Position numbers and translations under genes: made by a program
Shown: in pieces, positions 7,767-15,669 of the stretch
How the letters are laid out: every line of letters starts with the position of its first letter
Numbering within the stretch: position 1 is the first letter of the stretch
Assembly: GCF_036384435.1 (NCBI RefSeq)
Contig: NZ_DASVMI010000146.1
Location: forward strand, 12,433-76,432
Origin: GSA-30 sp036384435
GTDB lineage: Bacteria; Pseudomonadota; Gammaproteobacteria; Xanthomonadales; Rhodanobacteraceae
Direction of reading: 5' to 3'
DNA: 64,000 nucleotides
Notes under the pieces: generated by a model
Database searches by the model: none
What the model was told of the DNA's origin: nothing
What the model saw: the letters and a program-made list of their open reading frames with translations, nothing else

Positions 7767-10424
7767 ATGCGTCTTAGCTATCTGGGTTCCGCGATTGTTC
7801 TTGCGCTGGCGGGGGCGCCCCTTCTTCCGGTCGTCGCGCAGCCAGCCGTGCCCGTCACGACCGATCAGGCCGTGACCCAGTTGCCGCGCGACCTGCGTCC
7901 GACCCATTACGATGTCGCGGTGACGCCGCATGCCCAGTCGATGACCTTTGACGGTAAGGTCATCGTGGACGTGGATGTCCTGAAGGCGACGAATGCCATC
8001 ACGCTGAACGCAATCGACATGACGTTTTCGCAGGTGACCCTGACGTCGGCCGAGGGCAAGGTGCTGCCTGCGCCCAAGGTCAGCATTGATGCGCAGAATC
8101 AGACGGCAACCTTCACTTTTGCCAAGCCGGTCGCCACCGGTGCGTACAAGCTGGCGATGAGCTACTCGGGCAAGATCGGCACACAGGCCAATGGTCTTTT
8201 CGCGCTCGACTACGACACCAAAAGCGGCAAGAAGCGCGCGCTCTACACGCAGTTCGAGAATTCCGACGCGCGTCGATTCATTCCCTCCTGGGATGAGCCC
8301 AACTACAAGGCCACCTTCTCGTTGCATGCCACCATTCCCGCCGAGCAGATGGCGGTGAGCAACATGCCTGCGGCCAATAAGACGGACGCTGGCCACGGGC
8401 TGGTGACGGTGAACTTCCAGCAGTCGCCAAAAATGTCCACTTACCTTCTTTTCTTCGGCCTGGGCGATTTCGAGCGCACTACGGCCATGGCGGGTAACAC
8501 CGAGGTAGGCGTGGTGACGCAGAAGGGCATGGCATCCCAGGCAGGCTTCGCGCTCGATTCGGCCAAGCAGATCCTGGCCGAATACAACGACTATTTCGGT
8601 ACGCCCTATCCACTGCCCAAGCTAGACAACGTTGCCGCGCCAGGCAGCAGCCAGTTCTTCAGCGCCATGGAGAATTGGGGCGCGATCTTCACGTTCGAAT
8701 ATTCCATGTTGCTTGACCCGACTGTATCGACGCAGGCCGATAAACAGGGCGTATTCCTGGTCGAGGCTCATGAAATGGCGCACCAATGGTTTGGTGACCT
8801 GGTGACGATGCGCTGGTGGGACAACTTGTGGCTGAACGAGGGTTTCGCCTCCTGGATGGAAGGACGCACCACCGCCAAGCTGCACCCGGAATGGCATACC
8901 TCGCTTGATGCCGTGGGCGTGCGCGAGGCGGCGATGAATCGCGACGCCATTGCTACCACGCACCCGGTGGTGCAGCAGATCGATACGGTCGAGCAGGCCA
9001 GCCAGGCCTTTGATGCGATCACCTATTCCAAGGGCGAATCGGTCATCCGCATGCTCGAAGCGTACGTGGGACCAGACGTTTGGCGCGATGGCGTGCGCCG
9101 CTATATCAAGGCACATGCATACGGCAACACGGTGTCCGATGACTTGTGGCGTGAGGTCGAGGCTGTGTCGGGCGGCAAGCCGGTTACCCAGGTCGCTCAC
9201 GATTTCACCTTGCAGCCGGGTATCCCGATGATCAAGGTTGAATCGGTGCAATGCAGCGCAGGCAAGACGACCTTGCAGTTGAGCCAGTCCGAGTTCACGC
9301 GTGATCGTCCAGGCAAGCAGTCTTTGTCCTGGCATGTGCCGGTGATAGCGCAGACGATCGGCGGCCAGCCGTCGCGCACGCTGGTCAGTGGCGGACATGC
9401 CACGCTCGAAGTGGCCGGTTGTGGTCCGGTGATCGTCAACGCGGGGCAGAGTGGCTACTACCGCACATTGTACGTTCGCGAGCAATTCGATGCGCTCAAG
9501 GGCAGCTTTGCCAAGCTCCAGCCGATCGACCAGCTCGGTGTGATGGACAATACCTGGGCATTGGGCATGGCTGGACAGCAGCCGGCATCGGACGTACTTG
9601 ACCTGATCGCCGGTACATCGGTCGATGCCGTGCCGCAGGTATGGGAAGAGATCGCCAGCGACCTGTCTGGACTCGATGGCTACTACACCGGGGACACGAC
9701 ACGCCAGCAGGCTTTGCGCAAGTTTGCCATCGCCAAGCTTGCTCCGGAACTGAAGAAGATTGGCTGGGAGGCCCGCGCCGATGAAGCCGATCCGGTCAAG
9801 ATTCTGCGTAACGACCTGATCGGCACCCTGGGCTCGTTAGGGGACGCGGCGGTGATCAAGGAAGCCAATCGTCGGTTTCAGGCCATGGACAAGGATCCGG
9901 CAGCCATGCCGGCGGCACTGCGTCGCACGATCCTGGGCGTGGTTGCACGCAATGCCGATGTGACGACGTGGGATCACCTGCACGCCATGGCGCAGGCCGA
10001 AAAAACACCTCTGGTGAAGGATCAGTTGTATGGTCTGCTGTCGATCGCCCGCGACAAGGTACTGGCTCAGCGCGCACTGGATCTGGCATTGACCGATGAG
10101 CCGGGTGCGACCAACAGCAGCGGCATGATCAGCGGTGTGTCCTTCAATCACCCGGAGATGGCTTTTGACTTTGCGGTGACACACAAGGATCAAGTGGACA
10201 AGAAGGTCGACTCGACTTCCACGGCGCGTTACTACCCTGCCTTGGCCAACCGTTCGCTGGACCCGGCCACTATCGACAAGGTCAAGGCGTTCTCGGACAA
10301 GTACATCGCTGCCAGTTCGCGTCGTGGCGCCGATACTGTGATTGCCAACATCCAGTACCGCATCCAGGTGCGCAACGAGCGCCTACCGGCCATCGACGCA
10401 TGGTTGAAAAAGCACGGCGGTTGA
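7767..10424 (+). CDS. pepN: Secreted M1-family aminopeptidase
   Basis: An 885-residue zinc metallopeptidase. A signal peptide (1-24) is followed by the N-terminal beta domain, an exopeptidase motif SAMENWG (a variant of GAMEN), and HEMAH at 335-339 with the third zinc ligand Glu358 (H-E-x2-H-x18-E). A tyrosine-containing segment (TYSKGESVIRML) and a long ERAP-like C-terminal domain complete the family layout. It should remove N-terminal amino acids from peptides in the periplasm or outside the cell. The symbol is by family only; the secreted form differs from cytosolic E. coli PepN. A strong terminator follows the gene. Confidence 0.93.
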   Translation: MRLSYLGSAIVLALAGAPLLPVVAQPAVPVTTDQAVTQLPRDLRPTHYDVAVTPHAQSMTFDGKVIVDVDVLKATNAITLNAIDMTFSQVTLTSAEGKVLPAPKVSIDAQNQTATFTFAKPVATGAYKLAMSYSGKIGTQANGLFALDYDTKSGKKRALYTQFENSDARRFIPSWDEPNYKATFSLHATIPAEQMAVSNMPAANKTDAGHGLVTVNFQQSPKMSTYLLFFGLGDFERTTAMAGNTEVGVVTQKGMASQAGFALDSAKQILAEYNDYFGTPYPLPKLDNVAAPGSSQFFSAMENWGAIFTFEYSMLLDPTVSTQADKQGVFLVEAHEMAHQWFGDLVTMRWWDNLWLNEGFASWMEGRTTAKLHPEWHTSLDAVGVREAAMNRDAIATTHPVVQQIDTVEQASQAFDAITYSKGESVIRMLEAYVGPDVWRDGVRRYIKAHAYGNTVSDDLWREVEAVSGGKPVTQVAHDFTLQPGIPMIKVESVQCSAGKTTLQLSQSEFTRDRPGKQSLSWHVPVIAQTIGGQPSRTLVSGGHATLEVAGCGPVIVNAGQSGYYRTLYVREQFDALKGSFAKLQPIDQLGVMDNTWALGMAGQQPASDVLDLIAGTSVDAVPQVWEEIASDLSGLDGYYTGDTTRQQALRKFAIAKLAPELKKIGWEARADEADPVKILRNDLIGTLGSLGDAAVIKEANRRFQAMDKDPAAMPAALRRTILGVVARNADVTTWDHLHAMAQAEKTPLVKDQLYGLLSIARDKVLAQRALDLALTDEPGATNSSGMISGVSFNHPEMAFDFAVTHKDQVDKKVDSTSTARYYPALANRSLDPATIDKVKAFSDKYIAASSRRGADTVIANIQYRIQVRNERLPAIDAWLKKHGG

Positions 10425-10448
10425 GTCTTTACTCCTTTCTCGTCATGG

Positions 10449-10480
10449 AAAGGCTCCCTTGGTGGGAGCCTTTCTTTTTG
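10449..10480 (+). terminator. Intrinsic terminator after the M1 aminopeptidase
   Basis: A 10-bp perfect stem (AAAGGCTCCC at 10449-10458 with GGGAGCCTTT at 10464-10473) closes a 5-nt loop and is followed by CTTTTTG. It lies 25 bp after the stop codon. The stem is flanked by A and T runs, so it may also serve the convergent gene. Confidence 0.9.
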
Positions 10481-10530
10481 CTTTGATGCGCGAGAAGCCG
10501 GCACGATACACCGTGCGGCTTCCTGGTCGA

Positions 10531-11532
10531 TCAGTAGGACAGCGTCGCGGACGTTGCCGATGTCTGCATGCCGTAGTTGCACTGCGGGTTGATGCCTGAG
10601 GTATCCGAACCCTGCCAGGGTGGATTCGAGACGCGGTTGTTGTTGCGATCGTAGACCTGGATGTTGCTGAACGTGATAGGTCCACCAGGATACTGGTCGC
10701 AGGTCGCCACGCTGTAGACTTCCAGAACCCCGCCGAAAACCCAGTTCAGGTCGGCATAGGGGTTGGTAGTCAGCGAACTGGTCTGGCCGGTGGTGGTGTC
10801 GCGCGAATCGATATTCCAACTGGAGCAGGCCACGCCTGCGCCACAATTGGAATAGGTATCGCCGACAACGACGTCACCCGCGTTCGCCGAGATGGGGTCG
10901 CTATGGAACGTGGTGCCGTCTACGCAGCAATTCCAGCTCGCCAGTGTCCAGGCCTTGTCGCCATAGCCATTCCAGCCGAGTACCGGTTGCAGGATGGACT
11001 GCACATTGGGCAATTGCTCAAGGCCAGGGAAGAAATAGATCACCTGGTCGCCTCGATTGGACGGTTGCGAAGGCACGGTCCATGTGGCGACGATACGACC
11101 GATCGGCGTGGAGCTGCTGTAGTTGGCCGATTCCACCCAGCCACTCTGCTCTGGCGGTGGCGTCTTGCTGTTGAGCAGGGAGCGTTGGCCATTGGCTTCG
11201 ATGCGGTCGCCTTGCAATGTGTAGTTGGGCTGCGTGCATTGTGCGGGTTTTTCCATCACACCCGTCACGCGCTTGATCATGCCGCTGGCCTGCAACTGAT
11301 CGCCCTTGTGCAGGGTCACGACGCAGCTTGAGGAGAAATAGCCATTGGGTGTGACCACATAATCATCCGGTACACCCTGGGGTTTGCGTGCGGCGCTGAG
11401 TTGGCCGACTTTCGTCAATTGCATGCCGGCCGCCTGGGCAGTGGAAACACCTGCGAGGATGATGCCGATGAGGCACAGTACCGCTGCGACATAGCGTGCG
11501 ATACGTCCTCCGATACAGAGCTTGATCATCAC
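10531..11532 (-). CDS. Secreted protein, possible G1-peptidase-like beta-sandwich
   Basis: A 333-residue exported protein: basic start, strong hydrophobic core (14-34) and likely cleavage after AQAA. The mature part is rich in Ser/Thr/Asn and aromatic residues. The segment ATWTVP ... FFPGLEQ ... ILQPVLGWNG ... WNCCVDG recalls the beta-sandwich pattern of eqolisin (G1) peptidases, with an unusual adjacent Cys pair and four more cysteines. I cannot place the catalytic Gln/Glu pair with confidence, so the enzyme class is a guess. It is monocistronic, convergent with the aminopeptidase and preceded by AT-rich DNA. AAGGAG upstream supports this start. Confidence 0.6.
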   Translation of the reverse strand: MMIKLCIGGRIARYVAAVLCLIGIILAGVSTAQAAGMQLTKVGQLSAARKPQGVPDDYVVTPNGYFSSSCVVTLHKGDQLQASGMIKRVTGVMEKPAQCTQPNYTLQGDRIEANGQRSLLNSKTPPPEQSGWVESANYSSSTPIGRIVATWTVPSQPSNRGDQVIYFFPGLEQLPNVQSILQPVLGWNGYGDKAWTLASWNCCVDGTTFHSDPISANAGDVVVGDTYSNCGAGVACSSWNIDSRDTTTGQTSSLTTNPYADLNWVFGGVLEVYSVATCDQYPGGPITFSNIQVYDRNNNRVSNPPWQGSDTSGINPQCNYGMQTSATSATLSY

Positions 11533-11983
11533 AACGACTCCTTACGACAAGGAAAGGAAAGTCGTCCCTGAAGCCTATCGGCGTCATCGCGCGATACGCT
11601 ACCCCTGTTCGCTTCGTCGCCGGGCGACGAGCGGTTAATGTACAGGTGCGAATAAAATTTGTTTTGTGACGTGGTATTTCAATCGAGATAAAAAAGATGA
11701 TTATTTATTTGTGTTGTTGGTTGTGTCTGCTTTTGTATCTGAAAATAAGTGGATAATTCTAATTGGATGTCTAAATGTCCGTGCGTGGAATCGTTTTCAT
11801 CGTTTTGACGAAATGGTTTGCGTCAAGCTTACGGCTAGTTCCTTGAGCCTTATGTGCGGGTTTTGACCCAATGAGTCCTGCGGACGTTGCGCGGTTGTCG
11901 TTATGACTTCAGTTGTGAAGCTATCGAGCACGGCTATGCCATTGTATGCAGCGTGTTGTCCAGATGTGTTGGTTGGACGCTGT
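11533..11983. other. AT-rich intergenic stretch, no supported gene
   Basis: About 450 bp between the secreted protein gene and the gcvP terminator. The part from roughly 11640 to 11860 is far richer in A/T than the rest of the window. It holds a 66-codon open frame (11666-11866, +) with one hydrophobic segment but no convincing ribosome site. The promoter of the minus-strand secreted gene presumably lies at its left end. Confidence 0.6.
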
Positions 11984-12010
11984 GCAAAAAAGCCCCGCCG
12001 AAGCGGGGCT
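11984..12010 (-). terminator. Intrinsic terminator of gcvP
   Basis: On the minus strand an 8-bp perfect stem AGCCCCGC/GCGGGGCT (11991-12010, loop TTCG) is followed by a run of T residues (TTTTTTGC). It lies 18 bp past the gcvP stop codon. Confidence 0.92.
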
Positions 12011-12028
12011 CCATGGCAACCTGAAAGA

Positions 12029-14896
12029 TCAGGCTTCGGCTTCTTCCTTATAGGCATCGATCGGGATGCAGGCGCACATCACGTTCTTGTCGCCATAGAC
12101 GTTGTCCACGCGAGCCACTGGCGACCAGTACTTCTGCACCTTAAGGCTCGGCAGCGGAAATGCGGCCAGTTCGCGCGAATAGGCATGCGTCCACTCGCTG
12201 GCCGTCACCATGGTGGCGGTGTGTGGTGCATTGCGCAGCGGGTTGTCATCACGGTCCAGGTTGCCTTGTTCGACGGCACGGATTTCGTCGCGAATCTGGA
12301 TCATTGCGTCGATGAAGCGATCCAGCTCATGCAGCGATTCGCTCTCGGTTGGCTCGACCATCAACGTACCGGCCACCGGGAAGCTCAGCGTGGGCGCATG
12401 GAAGCCGAAATCGATCAGTCGCTTGGCAACGTCCTCGGCACTGATGCCGGTGCTGTCTTTGATCGGGCGCAGGTCGAGGATGCATTCGTGGGCTACCAGG
12501 CCGTTACGCCCGGTATATAGCGTTTCAAAGTGCGCTTCCAGTCGCTTGGCAATGTAATTGGCGTTGAGCAAGGCTACCTGGGTGGCCTTGCGCAGACCTT
12601 CGGTGCCCATCAGCGTGATGTACATCCAGCTGATCGGCAGGATGCTGGCGCTGCCGAATGTAGCGGCGCTGACCATGCCGACGTCCCCTTCGCCACCCAG
12701 ACTGCGCGGCAGGAACGGCGCCAGGTGCGACTTCACGGCGCAGGGACCCACACCGGGGCCGCCACCACCGTGCGGAATGCAGAAGGTCTTGTGCAGGTTG
12801 AGGTGCGAGACATCCGAGCCCCACTTGCCAGGCTTGGCCAGGCCAACCAGCGCGTTCATGTTGGCGCCGTCCGTATATACCTGACCGCCATGCTTGTGGA
12901 CGATATCGCAGATGGCGACCACATCTTCCTCGAACACGCCGTGCGTGGAAGGGTAGGTGATCATCAGTGCGGCCAGGCGGTCGGAGTATTTCTCGGCCTT
13001 GGCGCGGATGTCGTCGAGATCGACGTTGCCGTTGCTGTCGCACTTGGTCACGACGACCGTCATGCCGCACATCTGTGCGGAGGCCGGGTTCGTGCCATGG
13101 GCGGACTCGGGGATCAGGCAGATATCGCGGTGGTCTTCACCGCGTGAGCGATGATAGGCACGGATTGCCAGCAAGCCGGCATACTCGCCCTGCGCGCCGG
13201 AGTTCGGTTGCAGGCTCACGGCGTCATAGCCGGTGCATTCGACCAGCATGGCTTCCAGTTCGTCGATCAACTGCTTGTAGCCCTGGGTCTGCTCGGCAGG
13301 GGCCAGCGGATGCACGTTGGCGAACTCGGGCCAGGTGACCGGGATCATCTCGGCGGTAGCGTTGAGCTTCATCGTGCACGAGCCCAACGGAATCATGGTG
13401 CGGTCCAGCGCCAGATCCTTGTCGGCCAGCGAGCGCAGGTAGCGCAATAGTTCGTGCTCGCTGTGATGTGTGTTGAACACCGGATGCTCGAGGAACGCAC
13501 CCTGTCGGCGCAGAGCGGCGGGCAAGGCATCAGGCGTGGATGCATCGAGGGAGTCGATGTCCAGCGTGGCGCCGAAGATACCGGCCAGCGCGGTGAGGTC
13601 GTCGCGGGTGGTCGTTTCATCCAGGCTGATGCCGATGCTGCCAGCATCGATCGCCCGCAGGTTGATACCCGCGGCCCTGGCCTTGGTATGGATGGTCCCG
13701 GCGTCGATACCAACGATGTGCAGGGTGTCGAAGAAGTCCGGGCCCACCGTGATGCCCTGGTTGCGCAGCGCGGCGGCGAGGATCGCCGTCATGCGATGCA
13801 CGCGCGTGGCAATGCGGCGCAGTCCATCGGGTCCGTGATAAACGGCGTACATGCTTGCCATGACCGCGAGCAGCACCTGCGCCGTGCAGATGTTGGACGT
13901 AGCCTTCTCGCGGCGGATGTGCTGTTCGCGTGTCTGCAAGGTCAGGCGGTAGGCCGGCTTGCCTTCGGTATCGATGGACACGCCGATCAGGCGGCCCGGC
14001 ATCGAACGCTTGTAGGCGTCGCGGCAGGCCAGATAAGCGGCGTGAGGGCCGCCGAAACCGAACGGTACGCCAAAGCGCTGGCTGTTGCCGACCACGATAT
14101 CGGCACCCCAGCTTCCCGGCGAGGCGATCAGTGTGAGAGCCAGCAGGTCGGTGGCTACGGCCACGAGCCCGCCGCGCGCATGCACGGCGTCCGTCAGCGC
14201 CTTGTAATCGCCGATCTGGCCGAACGTATTGGGGTATTGCAGTAGCGCACCAAAACTGTCGACATGGAGTGCTTCATCGTCGTCGCCGACATGAAGCTCG
14301 ATGCCAACGCCGTCCGCGCGCGTGCGTAGCACCTCCAGCGTCTGCGGGTGCACGTGGCTGGAAACGAAGAATACGTTCGACTTGGACTTGGCCGAGCGCT
14401 TGGTCAGCGTCATGGCCTCGGCGGCGGCGGTGGCTTCATCCAGCAGCGAGGCATTGGAGATGTCCATGCCCGTGAGGTCGGCGACCATGGTCTGGAAGTT
14501 GATCAACGCTTCCATGCGGCCCTGGGAGATTTCTGCCTGGTATGGCGTATAGGCCGTGTACCAGGCCGGGTTCTCCAGAATGTTGCGCAGGATGACGTTG
14601 GGCGTCAGCGTACCGTGGTAGCCCTGGCCGATGAAGCTGCGGAACACCTGGTTCCTGTCGGCGATCTTGCGGATCTTGGCCAGCGCCTGTTCCTCGGTCA
14701 CCGACTGGGGCAGGGCCAGTGGTGCGGGCGACTTGATCTTGCCCGGTACGATGGCATCGGTCATGGCTTCGAGCGAGTCGTAGCCGACCGTGCGCAGTAT
14801 CTGTGCGATCTCGGTGTCGTTGGGGCCAATGTGGCGCTCGATGAACGCGCCGTGGTGCTCGAGCTCACGCAGGGAGGGAGTGGAGTTCTGGCTCAT
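12029..14896 (-). CDS. gcvP: Glycine dehydrogenase (aminomethyl-transferring), P protein
   Basis: A 955-residue-class single-chain P protein of the glycine cleavage system. It decarboxylates glycine with pyridoxal phosphate and passes the aminomethyl group to lipoyl-GcvH. The N-terminus (LREL..HGAFIERHIGP) and the PLP-lysine motif NLHKTFCIPHGGGGPG near residue 700 are diagnostic. The ATG at 14896 is preferred because it fits the family N-terminus; an in-frame GTG at 14926 is possible. gcvT and gcvH are not in the window. Expression is controlled by a tandem glycine riboswitch in the leader, and a terminator follows the gene. Confidence 0.97.
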   Translation of the reverse strand: MSQNSTPSLRELEHHGAFIERHIGPNDTEIAQILRTVGYDSLEAMTDAIVPGKIKSPAPLALPQSVTEEQALAKIRKIADRNQVFRSFIGQGYHGTLTPNVILRNILENPAWYTAYTPYQAEISQGRMEALINFQTMVADLTGMDISNASLLDEATAAAEAMTLTKRSAKSKSNVFFVSSHVHPQTLEVLRTRADGVGIELHVGDDDEALHVDSFGALLQYPNTFGQIGDYKALTDAVHARGGLVAVATDLLALTLIASPGSWGADIVVGNSQRFGVPFGFGGPHAAYLACRDAYKRSMPGRLIGVSIDTEGKPAYRLTLQTREQHIRREKATSNICTAQVLLAVMASMYAVYHGPDGLRRIATRVHRMTAILAAALRNQGITVGPDFFDTLHIVGIDAGTIHTKARAAGINLRAIDAGSIGISLDETTTRDDLTALAGIFGATLDIDSLDASTPDALPAALRRQGAFLEHPVFNTHHSEHELLRYLRSLADKDLALDRTMIPLGSCTMKLNATAEMIPVTWPEFANVHPLAPAEQTQGYKQLIDELEAMLVECTGYDAVSLQPNSGAQGEYAGLLAIRAYHRSRGEDHRDICLIPESAHGTNPASAQMCGMTVVVTKCDSNGNVDLDDIRAKAEKYSDRLAALMITYPSTHGVFEEDVVAICDIVHKHGGQVYTDGANMNALVGLAKPGKWGSDVSHLNLHKTFCIPHGGGGPGVGPCAVKSHLAPFLPRSLGGEGDVGMVSAATFGSASILPISWMYITLMGTEGLRKATQVALLNANYIAKRLEAHFETLYTGRNGLVAHECILDLRPIKDSTGISAEDVAKRLIDFGFHAPTLSFPVAGTLMVEPTESESLHELDRFIDAMIQIRDEIRAVEQGNLDRDDNPLRNAPHTATMVTASEWTHAYSRELAAFPLPSLKVQKYWSPVARVDNVYGDKNVMCACIPIDAYKEEAEA

Positions 14897-14943
14897 GGAT
14901 TGAAGGGCATCCGAAGACAAGCGCACGTGCCGTGCGCGGGGCG

Positions 14944-15106
14944 CCCCTCTGTCCTTTTGCCTGAGAGTTTGGAAGCGCTGGCGCTTCGTGCCCCTTCGGC
15001 GCCGGATTGAACCGGTCTCTCCAGAGTTTCGCGCACGGTGGTATGGGAGCCTGAGCGATTACGGGCGTTGCGCCTTCGGCAGCGGGTTTCCCCGCTTCTC
15101 CCACCG
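14944..15106 (-). ncRNA. Tandem glycine riboswitch upstream of gcvP
   Basis: Read on the minus strand, the leader holds two glycine-aptamer signatures. Aptamer 1 (15106-15036) has GGGAGA, GCCGAAGGCGCAA and GCTCAGGC. Aptamer 2 (about 15026-14944) has CTGGAGAGACC, GCCGAAGGGGCA and CTCAGGCAAAAGGACAGAG, the classic core. The two are joined by a short linker, as in cooperative tandem glycine riboswitches. It lies 48 nt upstream of gcvP and should switch it on when glycine is abundant. Confidence 0.95.
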
Positions 15107-15124
15107 CGAGCTTGCGAAGACTTG

Positions 15125-15153
15125 ATTATAAGTCGTTCCGCCAGGGTTTGCAG
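15125..15153 (-). promoter_or_regulatory. Promoter of the gcvP riboswitch transcript
   Basis: A perfect -10 TATAAT (15125-15130, minus strand) with a weaker -35 CTGCAA (15148-15153) at 17-nt spacing. The predicted start near 15118 falls about 12 nt before the first aptamer, exactly where a riboswitch leader should begin. Confidence 0.75.
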
Positions 15154-15408
15154 GCCTGTCGACTCCGGTCTCACCGGCGTGGCGATCTCTGCTGTGGTCG
15201 GCCTCGGGGACGCTGGCAAGGGCGCCGAGAGTTCGATAGTGAGGGCGCGCGCCCGAAAACTTGCGTGGATCTTCAACGCAGCGAACTGCTTGCGTACATC
15301 GCGTGTTTAAGGAGGGGCGGTGGCGGCGTGCCCTCGCTGACGGCCCCTTGCGCATAAGGCGGCATGCGTCCCTGCGCCACATCAAGTCGCAAGAAAAGTG
15401 AATGCACG
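15154..15408. other. Intergenic stretch without a recognised feature
   Basis: Between the gcvP promoter and the tRNA terminator. Short open frames cross it on both strands, but none has a credible start or protein-like composition. I see no RNA gene or repeat in it. Confidence 0.6.
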
Positions 15409-15440
15409 AAAAAACGAAGCCCGCATCGCTGCGGGCTTCG
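15409..15440 (-). terminator. Terminator of tRNA-Leu
   Basis: On the minus strand a 10-bp perfect stem CGAAGCCCGC/GCGGGCTTCG (15415-15440, 6-nt loop) is followed by TTTTTT. It lies just after the CCA end of the tRNA gene. Confidence 0.92.
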
Positions 15441-15448
15441 TTTACAAT

Positions 15449-15533
<85 letters not shown>

Positions 15534-15570
15534 AGGTGTCACTTCGCCTTTCGGGCTGCGTGAGCCGCGT

Positions 15571-15599
15571 AGATTAGGTATTGACCTGGGTCTTGTCAA
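15571..15599 (-). promoter_or_regulatory. Promoter of tRNA-Leu
   Basis: A perfect -35 TTGACA (15594-15599, minus strand) and -10 TAATCT (15571-15576) with 17-nt spacing, about 30 nt upstream of the mature tRNA end. Confidence 0.8.
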
Positions 15600-15669
15600 C
15601 TATTCTTTTATTCTTTTTTCATCGCATGATTCTCTTCATTGAGGCCATGCCTCATCCCAAGGCGGATAA

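Noticed and set aside
6825..8396. Long 523-codon frame covering the methyltransferase
   Set aside because: Its first 260 codons are antisense to the aminopeptidase gene; only the part from 7619 onward fits the methylase family.
11666..11866. 66-codon open frame with one hydrophobic segment
   Set aside because: It lies in AT-rich DNA without a good ribosome site; the length is within chance for such sequence.
12029..14896. Plus-strand frames of 200 codons or more inside gcvP
   Set aside because: They are shadows of the strong codon bias of gcvP on the other strand.
15299..15409. Second tRNA near tRNA-Leu
   Set aside because: No cloverleaf or T-arm consensus could be built.
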